Shown here: positions 53,581-64,000 of the stretch, one piece after another
How positions within the stretch are numbered: the stretch's first letter is position 1
How the letters are laid out: the number at the start of each line of letters is the position of its first letter
Position numbers and translations under genes: made by a program
NCBI RefSeq assembly: GCF_022760995.1
Contig: NZ_JAKWJO010000001.1
Location: 372,001 to 436,000 of the forward strand
DNA length: 64,000 nucleotides
Origin: Dyella sedimenti
Lineage (GTDB): Bacteria; Pseudomonadota; Gammaproteobacteria; Xanthomonadales; Rhodanobacteraceae
Reading direction: 5' to 3'
Notes under the pieces: generated by a model
Databases searched by the model: none
What the model was told of the DNA's origin: nothing
The model's input: only the letters and a program-made list of their open reading frames with translations

Positions 53581-56500
53581 ATGATCGCACTCGACGGGCA
53601 GAGCGCCCTCTCGCCTTTTCGCCTGGACCGCCTGAACGCGCGCCTGGAAGCCATCCACCGTGGCACCCGCGTGCAGACCTCGTGGTTCGTCTATTTCATC
53701 GACGCCGGGCAGGAGCCCGGGGGCGAGCAGCGCCAGCGCCTGCTGGAAGTGCTCGAGGCGAAGGACGGCGCACCGGAGGCCGCCTCGCTGTGGGTGGTGC
53801 CGCGCCTGGGCACGATCTCGCCCTGGTCGAGCAAGGCCACCGACATCCTGCATGGCGCGGGCTTCGACGTGCATCGCGTCGAGCGCGGCATCGCCTGGCA
53901 GGTCGCCGGCCTGCCCGCCGCCGACCTGCCGCAGTACGAGTCGGTGCTGGCGGTGCTGCACGACGCCATGACCCAGTCGGTGCTGACCCGCCTGGACCAG
54001 GCCGGGGGCCTGTTCCTGGGTGGCCGGCCCGGCCCGCTGGTGCACGTGGCCCTGGGCGGCGACGCCAGGGCCGCGCTGGACGAGGCGAACAAGGAATTGG
54101 GCCTGGCCCTGGCCGAGGACGAGATCGAGTACCTCGCCGAGCGCTATGCCGAGCTGGGCCGCGATCCCACGGACGCCGAGCTGTTCATGTTCGCCCAGGC
54201 CAACTCCGAGCACTGCCGCCACAAGGTGTTCAACGCCAGTTGGACGCTGGATGGCGAGGCGCAGGACAAGAGTCTGTTCGCCATGATCAAGAACACCCAC
54301 CAGCGCTCGCCCGCGCATACGTTGTCGGCCTACAAGGACAACGCGGCGGTGATCGAGGGCTACGAGGGCCGGCGCTTCTTCCCCGACGAGCACGGCGTGT
54401 GGCGCGCGCATGACGAGCGCATCGACTACGCGATCAAGGTGGAGACGCACAACCACCCGACCGCGATCGCACCGTGGCCCGGCGCGGCCACCGGCGCGGG
54501 CGGCGAAATCCGCGACGAGGGCGCCACCGGCCGCGGCGCCAAGCCCAAGGCCGGCCTCACCGGCTTCTCGGTGTCGGACCTGCGCATCCCCGGCAAGCCG
54601 CGTCCGTGGGAAGTGGAGCGCCCGCTGCCGCCGCACATGGCCACCGCGTTCGAGATCATGCGCGATGGCCCGCTGGGCGCCGCCGCCTTCAACAACGAGT
54701 TCGGCCGCCCCGCGCTGGGCGGCTACTTCCGCACCTACGAGCACGAGACCGGCGAGGCCGGCGTGCGCCGCGGCTACGACAAGCCGATCATGCTCGCCGG
54801 CGGCCTGGCCAACATCCGCGCCGGCCACGTGCAGAAGCGCGAGGTGCAGCCGGGCAACAAGGTGATCGTGCTGGGTGGCCCGGCCATGCTGATCGGCCTG
54901 GGCGGTGGCGCCGCCTCGTCGGTGGCCTCGGGCACCTCCAGCCAGGAGCTGGATTTCGCCTCGGTGCAGCGCGACAACGCCGAGATGGAGCGCCGCGCGC
55001 AGCAGGTGATCGACAGCTGCTGGGCGCGCGGCGAGCACAACCCCATCGTCAGCGTGCACGACGTGGGCGCGGGCGGCCTGTCCAACGCGATTCCCGAGCT
55101 GCTCAACGACGCCGGCGTGGGCGGGCGCATCGACCTTTCCAAGGTGCCGTGCGACGACCCCTCGCTGTCGCCGATGCAGGTGTGGAGCAACGAATCGCAG
55201 GAGCGCTACGTGCTCGCCATCGGCGCGGAAAGCCTGGCCGAGTTCGAGGACTACTGCCGTCGCGAGCGCTGCCCGTACGCGGTGGTAGGCGAAGCCACCG
55301 CCGAGCGCCGCCTGCTGGTGCACGACCCGCGCAGCGACACCACGGTGATCGACCTGCCGATGGACGTGCTGTTCGGCAAGCCGCCGCGCATGCACCGCGA
55401 CGCCCACCACGTGAAGCCGCGCGTGGACCTGGTGCCCGACCTGGCCGGCATCAGCATGGACGAGGCCCTGCTGCGCGTGCTGCGCCTGCCCACCGTGGGC
55501 AGCAAGAGCTTCCTCATCACCATCGGCGACCGCACCGTGGGCGGCCTCAACCACCGCGACCCGATGGTCGGCCCGTGGCAGGTGCCGGTGGCCGACTGCG
55601 CCGTCACCATCACCGATTTCGACGGCTATACCGGCGAGGCGATGGCGATGGCCGAGCGCGCGCCGGTGGCCCTGCTCAACAGCGCCGACGCCGCGCGCCT
55701 GGCGGTGGGCGAGGCCATCACCAATCTGGCGGCCGCGCCGATCGCCTCGCTCGGCGAGGTGCGCCTGTCGGCCAACTGGATGGCGGCGGTGAACTATCCC
55801 GGCGAGGACGCCGCGCTGTTCGACGCGGTGAAGGCGGTGGGCATGGAGCTGTGCCCGGAGCTGGACATCTCCATCCCGGTCGGCAAGGACTCGCTGTCCA
55901 TGCAGACCGTGTGGAAGGATGGCGACACCGTGCAGCGCACCGTCTCGCCGGTGTCGCTGGTGATTACCGGCTTCGCGCGCGTCACCGACGTGCGCCGCAC
56001 GCTGACCCCGCAGTTGCGCCTGGACCGCGGCGATTCCGAGCTGTGGCTGCTGGACCTCGGCGCCTGCCGCGACCGTCTGGGTGGCTCGGCGCTGACCCAG
56101 GTGTTCAACCGCGGCGGCGGCGTGCCGCCCGACCTGGACGACGCCAAGCGCCTGAAGTCGCTGTTCAACCTAGTGCAGGAGGCCAATGCCAACGGCCTGC
56201 TGCTGGCCTACCACGACCGTTCCGACGGCGGCGTCATCGTCACCCTGCTGGAAATGGCCTTCGCCGGCCATTGCGGCCTGGAAATCCAGTTGGACGGCTG
56301 GGCCGAGGCCGCGCTGCGCGCCCTGTTCAACGAGGAGCTGGGCGCGGTGGTGCAGGTCGCCACCGCCAACCGCGAGGCGTTCGAGGCGCTGCTGGTCAAG
56401 CACGAGCTGACCAGCATGGCCTATCGCATCGGCCGCCCGAAGGAGAAGCTCGGCATCAAGCTGTTCCACAACGGCGAGACGCTGTTCAAGTGGAACTGGC

Positions 56501-57441
56501 GCACGCTGTTCGAGGCCTGGAACGAAACCAGCCACGCCATGCAGCGCCTGCGCGACAACCCGGCCAGCGCCGACGCCGAGAACACGTGGCGGCTGGATGA
56601 CGCCGACCCCGGCATCAGCCCCAAGCTCACCTTCGAGCCGCAGGACGACATCGCCGCGCCGGTCATCGCCAGGGGCGCGCGTCCGCGCGTGGCGGTGCTG
56701 CGCGAGCAGGGCGTCAACGGCCAGGTGGAAATGGCCGCCGCGTTCACCCGCGCCGGCTTCGACGCGGTGGATGTGCACATGTCCGATCTCGCCAGCGGCC
56801 GCGTCAAGCTGGCCGATTTCCGCGGCTTCGCCGCCTGCGGCGGCTTCTCCTACGGCGACGTGCTGGGCGCGGGCCGCGGCTGGGCCACCTCGATCCTCTA
56901 CAACGACTACCTGCGCGCCGAGTTCAGCACCTTCTTCGCCGACGACACGCGCTTCGCGCTGGGCGTGTGCAACGGCTGCCAGATGATGAGCCAGCTCAAG
57001 GACATCATTCCCGGCGCGCAGCATTGGCCGAAGTTCCTGCGCAACGCCTCCGAGCAGTACGAGGCGCGCGTGGCCACGCTGGAGGTGCTCGACTCGCCGA
57101 GCATCCTGCTCAAGGGCATGGCCGGCTCGCGCATCCCGGTGGCGGTGGCGCACGGCGAGGGGCGCGTCAGCTTCCCCAGCCACTGCAGCCCGTCCAAGGC
57201 GGGTGCCGCGCTGCGCTACGTGGATAACCGTGGCCGTCCCACCGAGGACTACCCGCTCAACCCGAACGGCTCGCCCGGCGGCCTCGCCGGCTTCACCGCC
57301 GCCGACGGCCGCGTGACCATCCTGATGCCACACCCCGAGCGCGTGTTCCGCAGCGTGCAGATGAGCTGGCATCCGGACAAGTGGGGCGAGGATTCGCCGT
57401 GGATGCGCATGTTCCGCAACGCGCGGGTGTGGTGCGGCTGA
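53581..57441 (+). CDS. purL: Phosphoribosylformylglycinamidine synthase
   Basis: A 1286-residue single-chain FGAR amidotransferase of purine synthesis, the same size as E. coli PurL (1295). It has the N-terminal PurS-like domain, two AIRS-type halves ([14 protein letters not shown], then [21 protein letters not shown] split), and a C-terminal glutaminase with Cys in GVCNGCQMM (about 1129) and His in MPHPERVF. It consumes ATP and glutamine. A TACAAT -10-like element lies at 53544-53549, 32 bp before the ATG; no matching -35 is clear. PurR-type sites were not seen. Confidence 0.98.
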   Translation: MIALDGQSALSPFRLDRLNARLEAIHRGTRVQTSWFVYFIDAGQEPGGEQRQRLLEVLEAKDGAPEAASLWVVPRLGTISPWSSKATDILHGAGFDVHRVERGIAWQVAGLPAADLPQYESVLAVLHDAMTQSVLTRLDQAGGLFLGGRPGPLVHVALGGDARAALDEANKELGLALAEDEIEYLAERYAELGRDPTDAELFMFAQANSEHCRHKVFNASWTLDGEAQDKSLFAMIKNTHQRSPAHTLSAYKDNAAVIEGYEGRRFFPDEHGVWRAHDERIDYAIKVETHNHPTAIAPWPGAATGAGGEIRDEGATGRGAKPKAGLTGFSVSDLRIPGKPRPWEVERPLPPHMATAFEIMRDGPLGAAAFNNEFGRPALGGYFRTYEHETGEAGVRRGYDKPIMLAGGLANIRAGHVQKREVQPGNKVIVLGGPAMLIGLGGGAASSVASGTSSQELDFASVQRDNAEMERRAQQVIDSCWARGEHNPIVSVHDVGAGGLSNAIPELLNDAGVGGRIDLSKVPCDDPSLSPMQVWSNESQERYVLAIGAESLAEFEDYCRRERCPYAVVGEATAERRLLVHDPRSDTTVIDLPMDVLFGKPPRMHRDAHHVKPRVDLVPDLAGISMDEALLRVLRLPTVGSKSFLITIGDRTVGGLNHRDPMVGPWQVPVADCAVTITDFDGYTGEAMAMAERAPVALLNSADAARLAVGEAITNLAAAPIASLGEVRLSANWMAAVNYPGEDAALFDAVKAVGMELCPELDISIPVGKDSLSMQTVWKDGDTVQRTVSPVSLVITGFARVTDVRRTLTPQLRLDRGDSELWLLDLGACRDRLGGSALTQVFNRGGGVPPDLDDAKRLKSLFNLVQEANANGLLLAYHDRSDGGVIVTLLEMAFAGHCGLEIQLDGWAEAALRALFNEELGAVVQVATANREAFEALLVKHELTSMAYRIGRPKEKLGIKLFHNGETLFKWNWRTLFEAWNETSHAMQRLRDNPASADAENTWRLDDADPGISPKLTFEPQDDIAAPVIARGARPRVAVLREQGVNGQVEMAAAFTRAGFDAVDVHMSDLASGRVKLADFRGFAACGGFSYGDVLGAGRGWATSILYNDYLRAEFSTFFADDTRFALGVCNGCQMMSQLKDIIPGAQHWPKFLRNASEQYEARVATLEVLDSPSILLKGMAGSRIPVAVAHGEGRVSFPSHCSPSKAGAALRYVDNRGRPTEDYPLNPNGSPGGLAGFTAADGRVTILMPHPERVFRSVQMSWHPDKWGEDSPWMRMFRNARVWCG

Positions 57442-57469
57442 TGCCGCGCGGCCGCATGGGGGCCTAGCC

Positions 57470-58222
57470 ATGGCCGGCCCGGTGGCGCGCTGGCTGGCCA
57501 GGACGCTGCCGGCGGCATCCTGGGCCGTGCTGCTGGCGTTGTCGCCATGGTGGGCCGGCTTGCTGCTGCTGTTGCTGCTGGCGCTGGGCGCGGTGATGTT
57601 CGACCGCCGCATCGCGTCGTACGCGACGCTGTGCAGGCACGGCCTGCGCTGGGGCCTGCCGGGCCTGTTGTTCGCGCTGCAGCGTGCGCTGGGCAGTGAT
57701 CTGCTGGCCTGGGGCGCCGCCTTGCTGGGCGCGCTGGTGGGGTTTTCCCTGCTGGTGTTGTTGGAGTCGCTGCTCGACCACCGGGTGCGGCGCATGCCGG
57801 CCGGCAGGATGACGCCGGAATGGAGCGAGCTGGCCCTGGCGCCGGTCGGTCCGCCGGCGCGCATCATCGAGCTGGCGCGGGCCTCCTGGCAGGACGCCGC
57901 TGCCGGCAATCTCGCCGATCCCGCCGGAGCCGCCGTGCGCTACGAGGCGCACGGCGGAGGACGCGGGCGCTATGTGTTCGCGCAGGGACGCAGCATCGAG
58001 CGGGCCGGCCCGCGCTGCTGCTTCGGTCCCGGCGGCCGCTGGTTCGCGGCCTGCCAGGCCGGCCGGCGCGGCACGGTGCTGTGGGACCGGCAGGCCGATC
58101 GCATCCATCGACTGGCCGGATGGGCACTCAGTGGCTGGGAGGGCGAGCAGCCCTGGCTGGCGAGAGGCTCCGATGGCGTACCCGTCTCACTGCACGAAGT
58201 GCTGGGGCGCGGCCGGTCCTGA
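57470..58222 (+). CDS. Uncharacterised membrane protein
   Basis: A 250-residue protein that I do not recognise. The N-terminal 110 residues hold about three hydrophobic segments (WAVLLALSPWWAGLLLLLLLALG, then a second and third around residues 60-100). The rest is a soluble, Gly/Arg-rich domain (about 115-250) with PAGRMTPEWSELALAPVG and GWEGEQPWLARGSDG. It lies between purL and a glycosyltransferase with gaps of 28 and 61 bp on the same strand, so it may share a transcript with them. Confidence 0.8.
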   Translation: MAGPVARWLARTLPAASWAVLLALSPWWAGLLLLLLLALGAVMFDRRIASYATLCRHGLRWGLPGLLFALQRALGSDLLAWGAALLGALVGFSLLVLLESLLDHRVRRMPAGRMTPEWSELALAPVGPPARIIELARASWQDAAAGNLADPAGAAVRYEAHGGGRGRYVFAQGRSIERAGPRCCFGPGGRWFAACQAGRRGTVLWDRQADRIHRLAGWALSGWEGEQPWLARGSDGVPVSLHEVLGRGRS

Positions 58223-58283
58223 TGCCGCCATCCATGGGTTCGTCGCCTCCCGAACCCCCGCCACTACCTCCATACTTGCCGCA

Positions 58284-59198
58284 GTGACTACAACCGATAC
58301 CTCCGCTTCCCTTGCTTCCGTGCTGCCGGTCAGCGTGATCGTGGTGGCCGCCGACAGCGGCCCCACGCTGCGCGACTGCGTGCGGCGCGTCCTGGCCTGC
58401 GACATCCCGCTGGAGATGATCCTGGTCGACAACGACTCGTCCGACGGTATCCCGCAGGCCATCGCCCGCGCCCACGAGGGCGACGGGCGGCTGCAGGTGA
58501 TCTACAACCGCGCCAACCTCGGCTTCGGCCCGGCGGTGAACCGCGGCGCCGCCGCGGCGCACGGGCAATCCCTGCTGGTGCTCAATCCCGATTGCCTGAT
58601 CGATGCCACGGTGCTGCGGCGCCTGCTCGCGACGCTCGCCGCGCACCCGCGCGCGGGCGTGGTCGGCGCGGTGGTATGCGACGAGGACGGCGCGCCCGAT
58701 CCCGCCTCGTACCGGCGCGACCCGCTGCTGCGCCGCGCACTGAGCACGCTGTTCGGGCATGGCGGGGAAGGGGTCAATATCGAGGGCGCGATCCCGCGCG
58801 CACTGGTGGAGGCCGAGGCCGTGTCCGGCGCGTTGATGCTGTTGCCGCGCCACGTGTTCGATGTCCTCGCGGGGTTCGACGAGGCGTACTTCCTGCACTG
58901 CGAGGACCTGGACCTGTGCCGGCGCGCGCGCGACGCAGGCTACCGGGTGATGCTGGCCGGCGACGTACGCGTGCTGCACGGCAAGGGCAGTTCCAGCCGG
59001 CATCGTCCGGTGTTCGTCAGCCGGCACAAGCACCGCGGCATGTGGCGCTGGTTCCGCAAGTTCGATCCGGACGCGCGCAAGCCGTGGATCGCGGCGCTGG
59101 TGTGGCTGGGCATCTGGGCTCACTTCCTGCTGAAGATTCCCGGCCAGTGGCTGCGGCTGATGCGCCGCCGGCTGGCCAGCGGCAAGGGCGCCGCATGA
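58284..59198 (+). CDS. GT2 glycosyltransferase, rhamnosyltransferase-like
   Basis: A 304-residue family 2 glycosyltransferase. The domain begins VSVIVVAADSGPTLRDCVRR, has ILVDNDSSDG for the nucleotide sugar, LVLNPDCLID (DxD-like) and the ED motif HCEDLDLCRRARDAGY. This is the pattern of rhamnosyltransferases acting on cell-surface glycans; sugar and acceptor are unknown. A C-terminal hydrophobic segment (WIAALVWLGIWAHFLL) suggests membrane attachment. The start at GTG 58284 is the best guess and lacks a clear ribosome site. Its stop overlaps the EamA gene as ATGA. Confidence 0.88.
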   Translation: MTTTDTSASLASVLPVSVIVVAADSGPTLRDCVRRVLACDIPLEMILVDNDSSDGIPQAIARAHEGDGRLQVIYNRANLGFGPAVNRGAAAAHGQSLLVLNPDCLIDATVLRRLLATLAAHPRAGVVGAVVCDEDGAPDPASYRRDPLLRRALSTLFGHGGEGVNIEGAIPRALVEAEAVSGALMLLPRHVFDVLAGFDEAYFLHCEDLDLCRRARDAGYRVMLAGDVRVLHGKGSSSRHRPVFVSRHKHRGMWRWFRKFDPDARKPWIAALVWLGIWAHFLLKIPGQWLRLMRRRLASGKGAA

Positions 59199-60088
59199 GC
59201 ATGCCGCTTCGCGGTTCCCGCGTGGCTATGCTCGGACTGATGGCGGTCACCGCGGTCTGGGGTTCCACCTTCTTCCTGATCAAGGACCTGGTGGCGCACA
59301 TGCCGGTGGCGGATTTCCTCGCCGTGCGCTTCCTCATCGCCGCGCTGGCCATGCTGGTGCTGTTCCTGCGCCCGCTGCGGCAACTGGGCCGGCGGGAATG
59401 GATGCAGGGCGTGGCGCTTGGCGCCGTGTATGGCGTGGCCCAGCTGCTGCAGACCTTCGGGCTGGCGCATACCTCGGCCAGCATCAGCGGCTTCGCCACT
59501 GGCATGTATGTGGTGTTCACGCCGCTGATCGGCACCGTGCTGCTGCGCCAGCGCCTGCCGCCGGTGACCTGGATCGCCGTGCTGCTTTCCGTGGGCGGCC
59601 TCGCGCTGCTGGCGCTGCACGGCCTGGGCCTGAGCTACGGCGTATGGCTCACGCTGGCCTCGGCCGCGTTGTACGGCGTGCATATCGTCGGGCTGGGTGC
59701 GTGGTCGCGGCCGGGCCACGCGTTCGCGCTGTCCACCGTGCAGATGCTGGTGATCGCCGCGATCTGCCTGCTGGCGACGTGGCCATCCGGACCGAAGCTA
59801 CCACCCAGCGGTGGCGCCTGGCTGGCGGTGGCGTACATGGCGCTGGCCGCCGGCGCGGGCGCGATGCTGGTGCAGACCTGGGCGCAGGCGCACCTGTCGT
59901 CCACGCGCGCGGCCATCGTGATGACGCTGGAACCGGTGTTCGCGGCCGGCTTCGCGGTGGCGGCCGGGCAGGAGGCGCTGACCTGGCGCATGCTGGGCGG
60001 CGGCGCACTGATCCTGGCGGCGATGTACCTGGTGGAACTGGCGCCCCGCGGCGCGGTGCAGGCGGAGGCGCTGCACCACGAGGTGTAA
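59195..60088 (+). CDS. EamA-family (DMT) transporter
   Basis: A 297-residue protein with ten transmembrane helices in two EamA repeats (about 10-140 and 150-285), e.g. VTAVWGSTFFLIKDLV and AAIVMTLEPVFAAGFAVAAGQE. The superfamily exports metabolites such as amino acids or nucleotide sugars. Its four-base ATGA overlap with the glycosyltransferase gene suggests a common function, perhaps glycan export, but that is inference. A perfect 11-bp hairpin follows the gene. Confidence 0.9.
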   Translation: MSMPLRGSRVAMLGLMAVTAVWGSTFFLIKDLVAHMPVADFLAVRFLIAALAMLVLFLRPLRQLGRREWMQGVALGAVYGVAQLLQTFGLAHTSASISGFATGMYVVFTPLIGTVLLRQRLPPVTWIAVLLSVGGLALLALHGLGLSYGVWLTLASAALYGVHIVGLGAWSRPGHAFALSTVQMLVIAAICLLATWPSGPKLPPSGGAWLAVAYMALAAGAGAMLVQTWAQAHLSSTRAAIVMTLEPVFAAGFAVAAGQEALTWRMLGGGALILAAMYLVELAPRGAVQAEALHHEV

Positions 60089-60114
60089 CGGTGGCCAAGA
60101 GCACCCCTTCCCAG

Positions 60115-60140
60115 CCCTCCCCTGCGGTGGCAGGGGAGGG
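60115..60140. terminator. Hairpin between convergent EamA and acyl-CoA dehydrogenase genes
   Basis: CCCTCCCCTGC (60115-60125) and GCAGGGGAGGG (60130-60140) pair perfectly over a four-base GGTG loop. It has no U-tract but is strong enough to serve both genes. A similar CCCTCCC hairpin lies at about 53459-53506 before purL. Confidence 0.6.
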
Positions 60141-60156
60141 AGTCAGTGCGTGTGCC

Positions 60157-61932
<1,776 letters not shown>

Positions 61933-61971
61933 GGCGAGGTTCCTTCGGTGGTGATGCGGGGCGCCGGGAAA

Positions 61972-62454
61972 TCAGCGCCAGGTGTTGGGGATGCCCGGCA
62001 CCGGCGAGAGCCAGTCGTTGCCGTGGAAGTTGAAGTCGCGCGCTGCCTTTTCCTGCTCGGGCTTGGCGTTGGCGCTGCCGCTGACGCTGTAGGGCACGCT
62101 GCCGGCGCTGCCCTTGGCCGCGGCGGCCTTGAGCGCGGCGGCCATCTCCGGCGTGGGCAGCAGGTCAATCCGGGTGACGTCGGCGGCGAAGGCGGGGATG
62201 TCCAGGTCGAAGCGGCTGTGCAGCCGCACCGGGATCAGTTCGGCGATCTTCAGCTCGCCGTCGAGCGAATGGAAATCCATCTCGCCGTAGCTGTTGTTCT
62301 GGATGCGCAGGGTGATGCGCCATTGCCCGTCCGCCTGCGTGGTCATCTCCTGGATGCTCACCGTGGGCGGGAACACGCTCTTCTTCGGCGGCCCGCAGGC
62401 CACCAGGCCAGCCACCAGCACAGCGAGCGCTACCGAGCGAAGCAGTCGTCCCAT
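61972..62454 (-). CDS. Predicted lipoprotein, LEA14-like
   Basis: A 160-residue lipoprotein with lipobox LVACGPPKK (Cys about residue 20). The mature part resembles the LEA14/WHy beta-sandwich (WRITLRIQNNSYGEMDFHSLDGELKI, then IPVRLHSRFDLDIPAF). Function is unknown. ATG 62454 has a strong GAGGTGAT. It is the first gene of a pair with the acyl-CoA dehydrogenase, under a probable PsrA-type box. Confidence 0.85.
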   Translation of the reverse strand: MGRLLRSVALAVLVAGLVACGPPKKSVFPPTVSIQEMTTQADGQWRITLRIQNNSYGEMDFHSLDGELKIAELIPVRLHSRFDLDIPAFAADVTRIDLLPTPEMAAALKAAAAKGSAGSVPYSVSGSANAKPEQEKAARDFNFHGNDWLSPVPGIPNTWR

Positions 62455-62463
62455 GGGATCACC

Positions 62464-62505
62464 TCAAACGATTGTTTGAATCTTAGCAGGATGAGCTTGC
62501 CGGCT
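62464..62505 (-). promoter_or_regulatory. Promoter with a PsrA-type palindrome
   Basis: TCAAAC-GATT-GTTTGA (62464-62479) matches the published PsrA pattern (G/C)AAAC-N2-4-GTTTG(G/C). On the minus strand TAAGAT (62485-62480) is a good -10 and GTGACA lies 18-19 bp upstream. The box therefore covers the transcription start. Confidence 0.6.
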
Positions 62506-62612
62506 GTCACCGGGGGCATCGATCCGGCTGATGGAGTCCCGGGCCGCCGGGAGGTTCCCATGGCGCAGCGCAACAGGCATCATCCCGTGTCCAGCCTCCA
62601 TACGTGCCGCCC

Positions 62613-63080
62613 ATGACCCGTCGCATCGTCGCCCGCCGCTCGCCCATCCACGGCAATGGCGTTTTTGCCGCCGCCCCGATCAGGAAGGGCGAGGAAATCA
62701 TCGAGTACAAGGGCACGCTGATGACCCATGCCGAGGCCGACGTGCTGTACGGCGACGGCGGCGAGACCGGGCACACCTTCCTGTTCACGCTCAACGACCA
62801 CTACCTGATCGACGCCAACCGCAAGGGCAACACGGCGCGCTGGATCAACCACAGCTGCGAGCCGAACTGCCAGGCGCTGATCGAGGAGAGCGCCGACGGC
62901 GACCCGCGCAAGGACCGCGTGCTGATCGAGGCCATCCGCAACATCAAGCCGGGCGAGGAGCTGACCTACGACTACGGCATCACCCTGGACGTGCCGCACA
63001 CCGCGCGCCTGAAGAAGCTGTGGGCTTGCCGCTGCGGCTCGAAGAAGTGCACGGGCACGCTGCTGAAGGCCAAGCGCTGA
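62613..63080 (+). CDS. SET-domain protein-lysine methyltransferase-like protein
   Basis: A 155-residue stand-alone SET domain. It has SPIHGNGVFAAAPIRKGEEIIEY at the N-terminus, the SAM/active-site RWINHSCEPNC (the NHS motif), ELTYDYGI with catalytic Tyr, and a post-SET zinc site CRCGSKKCTG. SET enzymes methylate lysines, mainly on histones in eukaryotes. In bacteria they are uncommon and their targets are largely unknown. All core motifs are intact, so activity is likely. The start is ATG 62613; a GTG at 62604 is possible. Confidence 0.93.
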   Translation: MTRRIVARRSPIHGNGVFAAAPIRKGEEIIEYKGTLMTHAEADVLYGDGGETGHTFLFTLNDHYLIDANRKGNTARWINHSCEPNCQALIEESADGDPRKDRVLIEAIRNIKPGEELTYDYGITLDVPHTARLKKLWACRCGSKKCTGTLLKAKR

Positions 63081-63092
63081 GGCAGCCCTGTG

Positions 63093-63121
63093 TGTGGGAG
63101 CGCACCCTGTGCGCTCCCGCA
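63093..63121. repeat. Compact family A hairpin, terminator-like
   Basis: A short form of the family A repeat in which TGTGGGAGCGCA (63093-63104) folds onto TGCGCTCCCGCA (63110-63121) with one mismatch and a CCCTG loop. Seven bases later comes TTTTTT (63128-63133), so it may terminate the SET gene; it also faces the convergent greB-like gene. Confidence 0.75.
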
Positions 63122-63131
63122 AGTCAATTTT

Positions 63132-63641
63132 TTAGCGTGACGGGGCGTCGGGATAGTCGATGGCGACCACTTCCACCGCAAGGTCGCCGGCCGGGCGCCG
63201 CCATACCACCTCGTCGCCCACGCGCGCGCCGAGCAGGGCCCTGGCCAGCGGCGAGACGTAGCTGACCAGGCCGTGCTCCACGTCGGCCTCGTCCTCGCCC
63301 ACGATGCGGTAGCGCGCCTCGCCCTCGTCGCTGTCCACCGTCACCCGCGCGCCGAAGGCCACGCGATCGCGCGGCTGTTGCGACAGGTCCACCTCGATGG
63401 CGCTGCCCACGCGTGCGTTGAGCCAGCGCAGCTCGCGTTCCACCGCGGCCAGTTCGCTCTGCTGCGGCAGCGTGTCGGCGGCCGTGCGCAGGGCATCGCG
63501 GCGCTCGCGCACGGCGACCAGCCGCGCGCGCAGCTGGACCAGCCCGTTCGGCGTGACGTAGTTGGGATGCTCGCTCAGCGGGATGTCCGGCTGGCGCTCG
63601 CCAACCGACTCGTCCGCATCCTTGACGAAGGCGCGGCTCAT
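63132..63641 (-). CDS. greB: GreA/GreB-family transcription elongation factor
   Basis: A 169-residue Gre factor. It has a coiled-coil N-terminal domain (about 30-95, YVTPNGLVQLRARLVAVRERRDAL, then ELAAVERELRWLNARVGSAIEVDL split) and the C-terminal FKBP-like domain (RVAFGARVTVDSDEGEARYRIVGEDEAD and VSYVSPLARALLGARVGDEV). It releases backtracked RNA polymerase by aiding transcript cleavage. The N-terminal extension and the tip residues are closer to GreB than GreA. No good ribosome site is visible at 63641. Confidence 0.85.
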   Translation of the reverse strand: MSRAFVKDADESVGERQPDIPLSEHPNYVTPNGLVQLRARLVAVRERRDALRTAADTLPQQSELAAVERELRWLNARVGSAIEVDLSQQPRDRVAFGARVTVDSDEGEARYRIVGEDEADVEHGLVSYVSPLARALLGARVGDEVVWRRPAGDLAVEVVAIDYPDAPSR

Positions 63642-63764
63642 GTCATTCCTCCAGCACCGGCCGGTGCCGATGCGCGTGACAGGTAGGAGATGGCGCCGCC
63701 ACGCCGTGCATCAAGCGCCAGGCGGGCGCTTGCGGCGGGATGCGGCGCGTCGTGCGGCGAAGCT

Positions 63765-64000
63765 TCAGTCTTCCTCGGCGTGCGGTTTCCAGGCCTCGGT
63801 CAGCTGTTTCTGCACCGGCGCCGGCACCGGTTCGTAATGGCTCAGGTCGAGGCTGTAGCGGCCGCGTCCGCCGGTCATGGCCTTCAGCTCGGTGGGATAG
63901 TCGGTCAGCTCGGCCAGCGGCGCCTGCGCTTTTATCACCAGTTCGCCGCCACGCAGGGTATCGGTGCCCAGGATGCGCGCGCGCTTGCCGGCCAGGCCGC
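63765..64000 (-). CDS. Elongation factor G-like protein, C-terminal end only
   Basis: The last about 78 codons of a translational GTPase, cut by the right edge. Reading leftward it gives LAGKRARILGTDTLRGGEL, then ELTDYPTELKAMTGGRGRYSLDL and SHYEPVPAPVQKQLTEAWKPHAEED, the end of domain V as in EF-G and EF-G2. TGGRGRYSLDLSHYEPVP distinguishes the EF-G2-like form from housekeeping FusA. No promoter is in view. Confidence 0.85.
   Translation of the reverse strand, partial: GLAGKRARILGTDTLRGGELVIKAQAPLAELTDYPTELKAMTGGRGRYSLDLSHYEPVPAPVQKQLTEAWKPHAEED

Noticed and set aside
53338..55554. Minus-strand reading frame of 738 codons
   Set aside because: Wholly antisense to purL and the alcohol dehydrogenase end; typical GC-rich mirror frame.

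Overview
This 64 kb window is dense, GC-rich chromosome from a gammaproteobacterium of the Xanthomonadales, most likely Rhodanobacteraceae (Rhodanobacter, Dyella, Luteibacter or Frateuria type). The evidence is the gene content: GTP-type PEP carboxykinase, metX instead of metA, LptF/LptG next to pepA-holC, xerD-dsbC, a TonB receptor paired with a Tat-exported aminotransferase, and a YceI-cytochrome b561-YceI operon. Palindromes built on GCGCACCCTGTGCGC recur between genes. Genus is inference. I saw no rRNA, tRNA, CRISPR array, insertion sequence or phage gene. Nearly all coding space is ordinary single-copy chromosomal genes.

Layout. 1-5.5 kb: GMC oxidoreductase (cut by the left edge), nucleotide-exchange-type MFS carrier, CBS protein, bactoprenol-type glycosyltransferase, mtgA, hslO. 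5.6-9.7 kb: a GAF-GAF-GGDEF-EAL c-di-GMP protein with an inverted repeat over its promoter, and an exported protein of unknown function. 9.75-11.7 kb: ECF sigma factor, membrane anti-sigma-like protein and DUF4097 protein. 11.8-18 kb: pckG, then a TetR regulator divergent from an alpha/beta hydrolase and fadE. 18-20.6 kb: CPBP protease and prfC. 20.8-24.5 kb: TonB receptor and Tat-exported HisC-like aminotransferase. 24.5-29.8 kb: M24 peptidase, DUF1304 protein, and a methionine operon (metX-metB-homoserine dehydrogenase) behind a SAM-I riboswitch and a tandem AGACGTCT-like operator. 29.8-36.2 kb: APC permease, Sel1 protein, sdaA, a glutaredoxin-like protein, and the coupled yceI-cybB-yceI operon. 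36.4-44.4 kb: propeller hybrid histidine kinase, holC, pepA, lptF, lptG. 44.6-53.4 kb: NdvA-like ABC exporter, ltaE, PHA depolymerase, methyltransferase, RDD protein, xerD, dsbC, Zn-alcohol dehydrogenase. 53.6-64 kb: purL, a membrane protein, GT2 glycosyltransferase, EamA transporter, acyl-CoA dehydrogenase with a lipoprotein, SET-domain methyltransferase, greB-like factor, and the end of an EF-G-like gene cut by the right edge.

The most interesting material is regulatory. The methionine operon has what looks like two control layers: a MetJ-box-like tandem operator touching the -35, and a SAM-I riboswitch with an RBS-sequestering hairpin. A related CTAGACGTC motif lies in the leader of the TonB receptor/Tat-aminotransferase pair, which suggests that this outer-membrane and periplasmic pair belongs to the same sulfur-amino-acid circuit. 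Other sites are a probable leaderless hydrolase-fadE transcript whose -10 and start codon sit in a palindrome, a PsrA-type box on the acyl-CoA dehydrogenase operon, and a 12-bp inverted repeat framing the promoter of the c-di-GMP gene. Two families of long dispersed palindromes decorate gene ends and in one place are nested.
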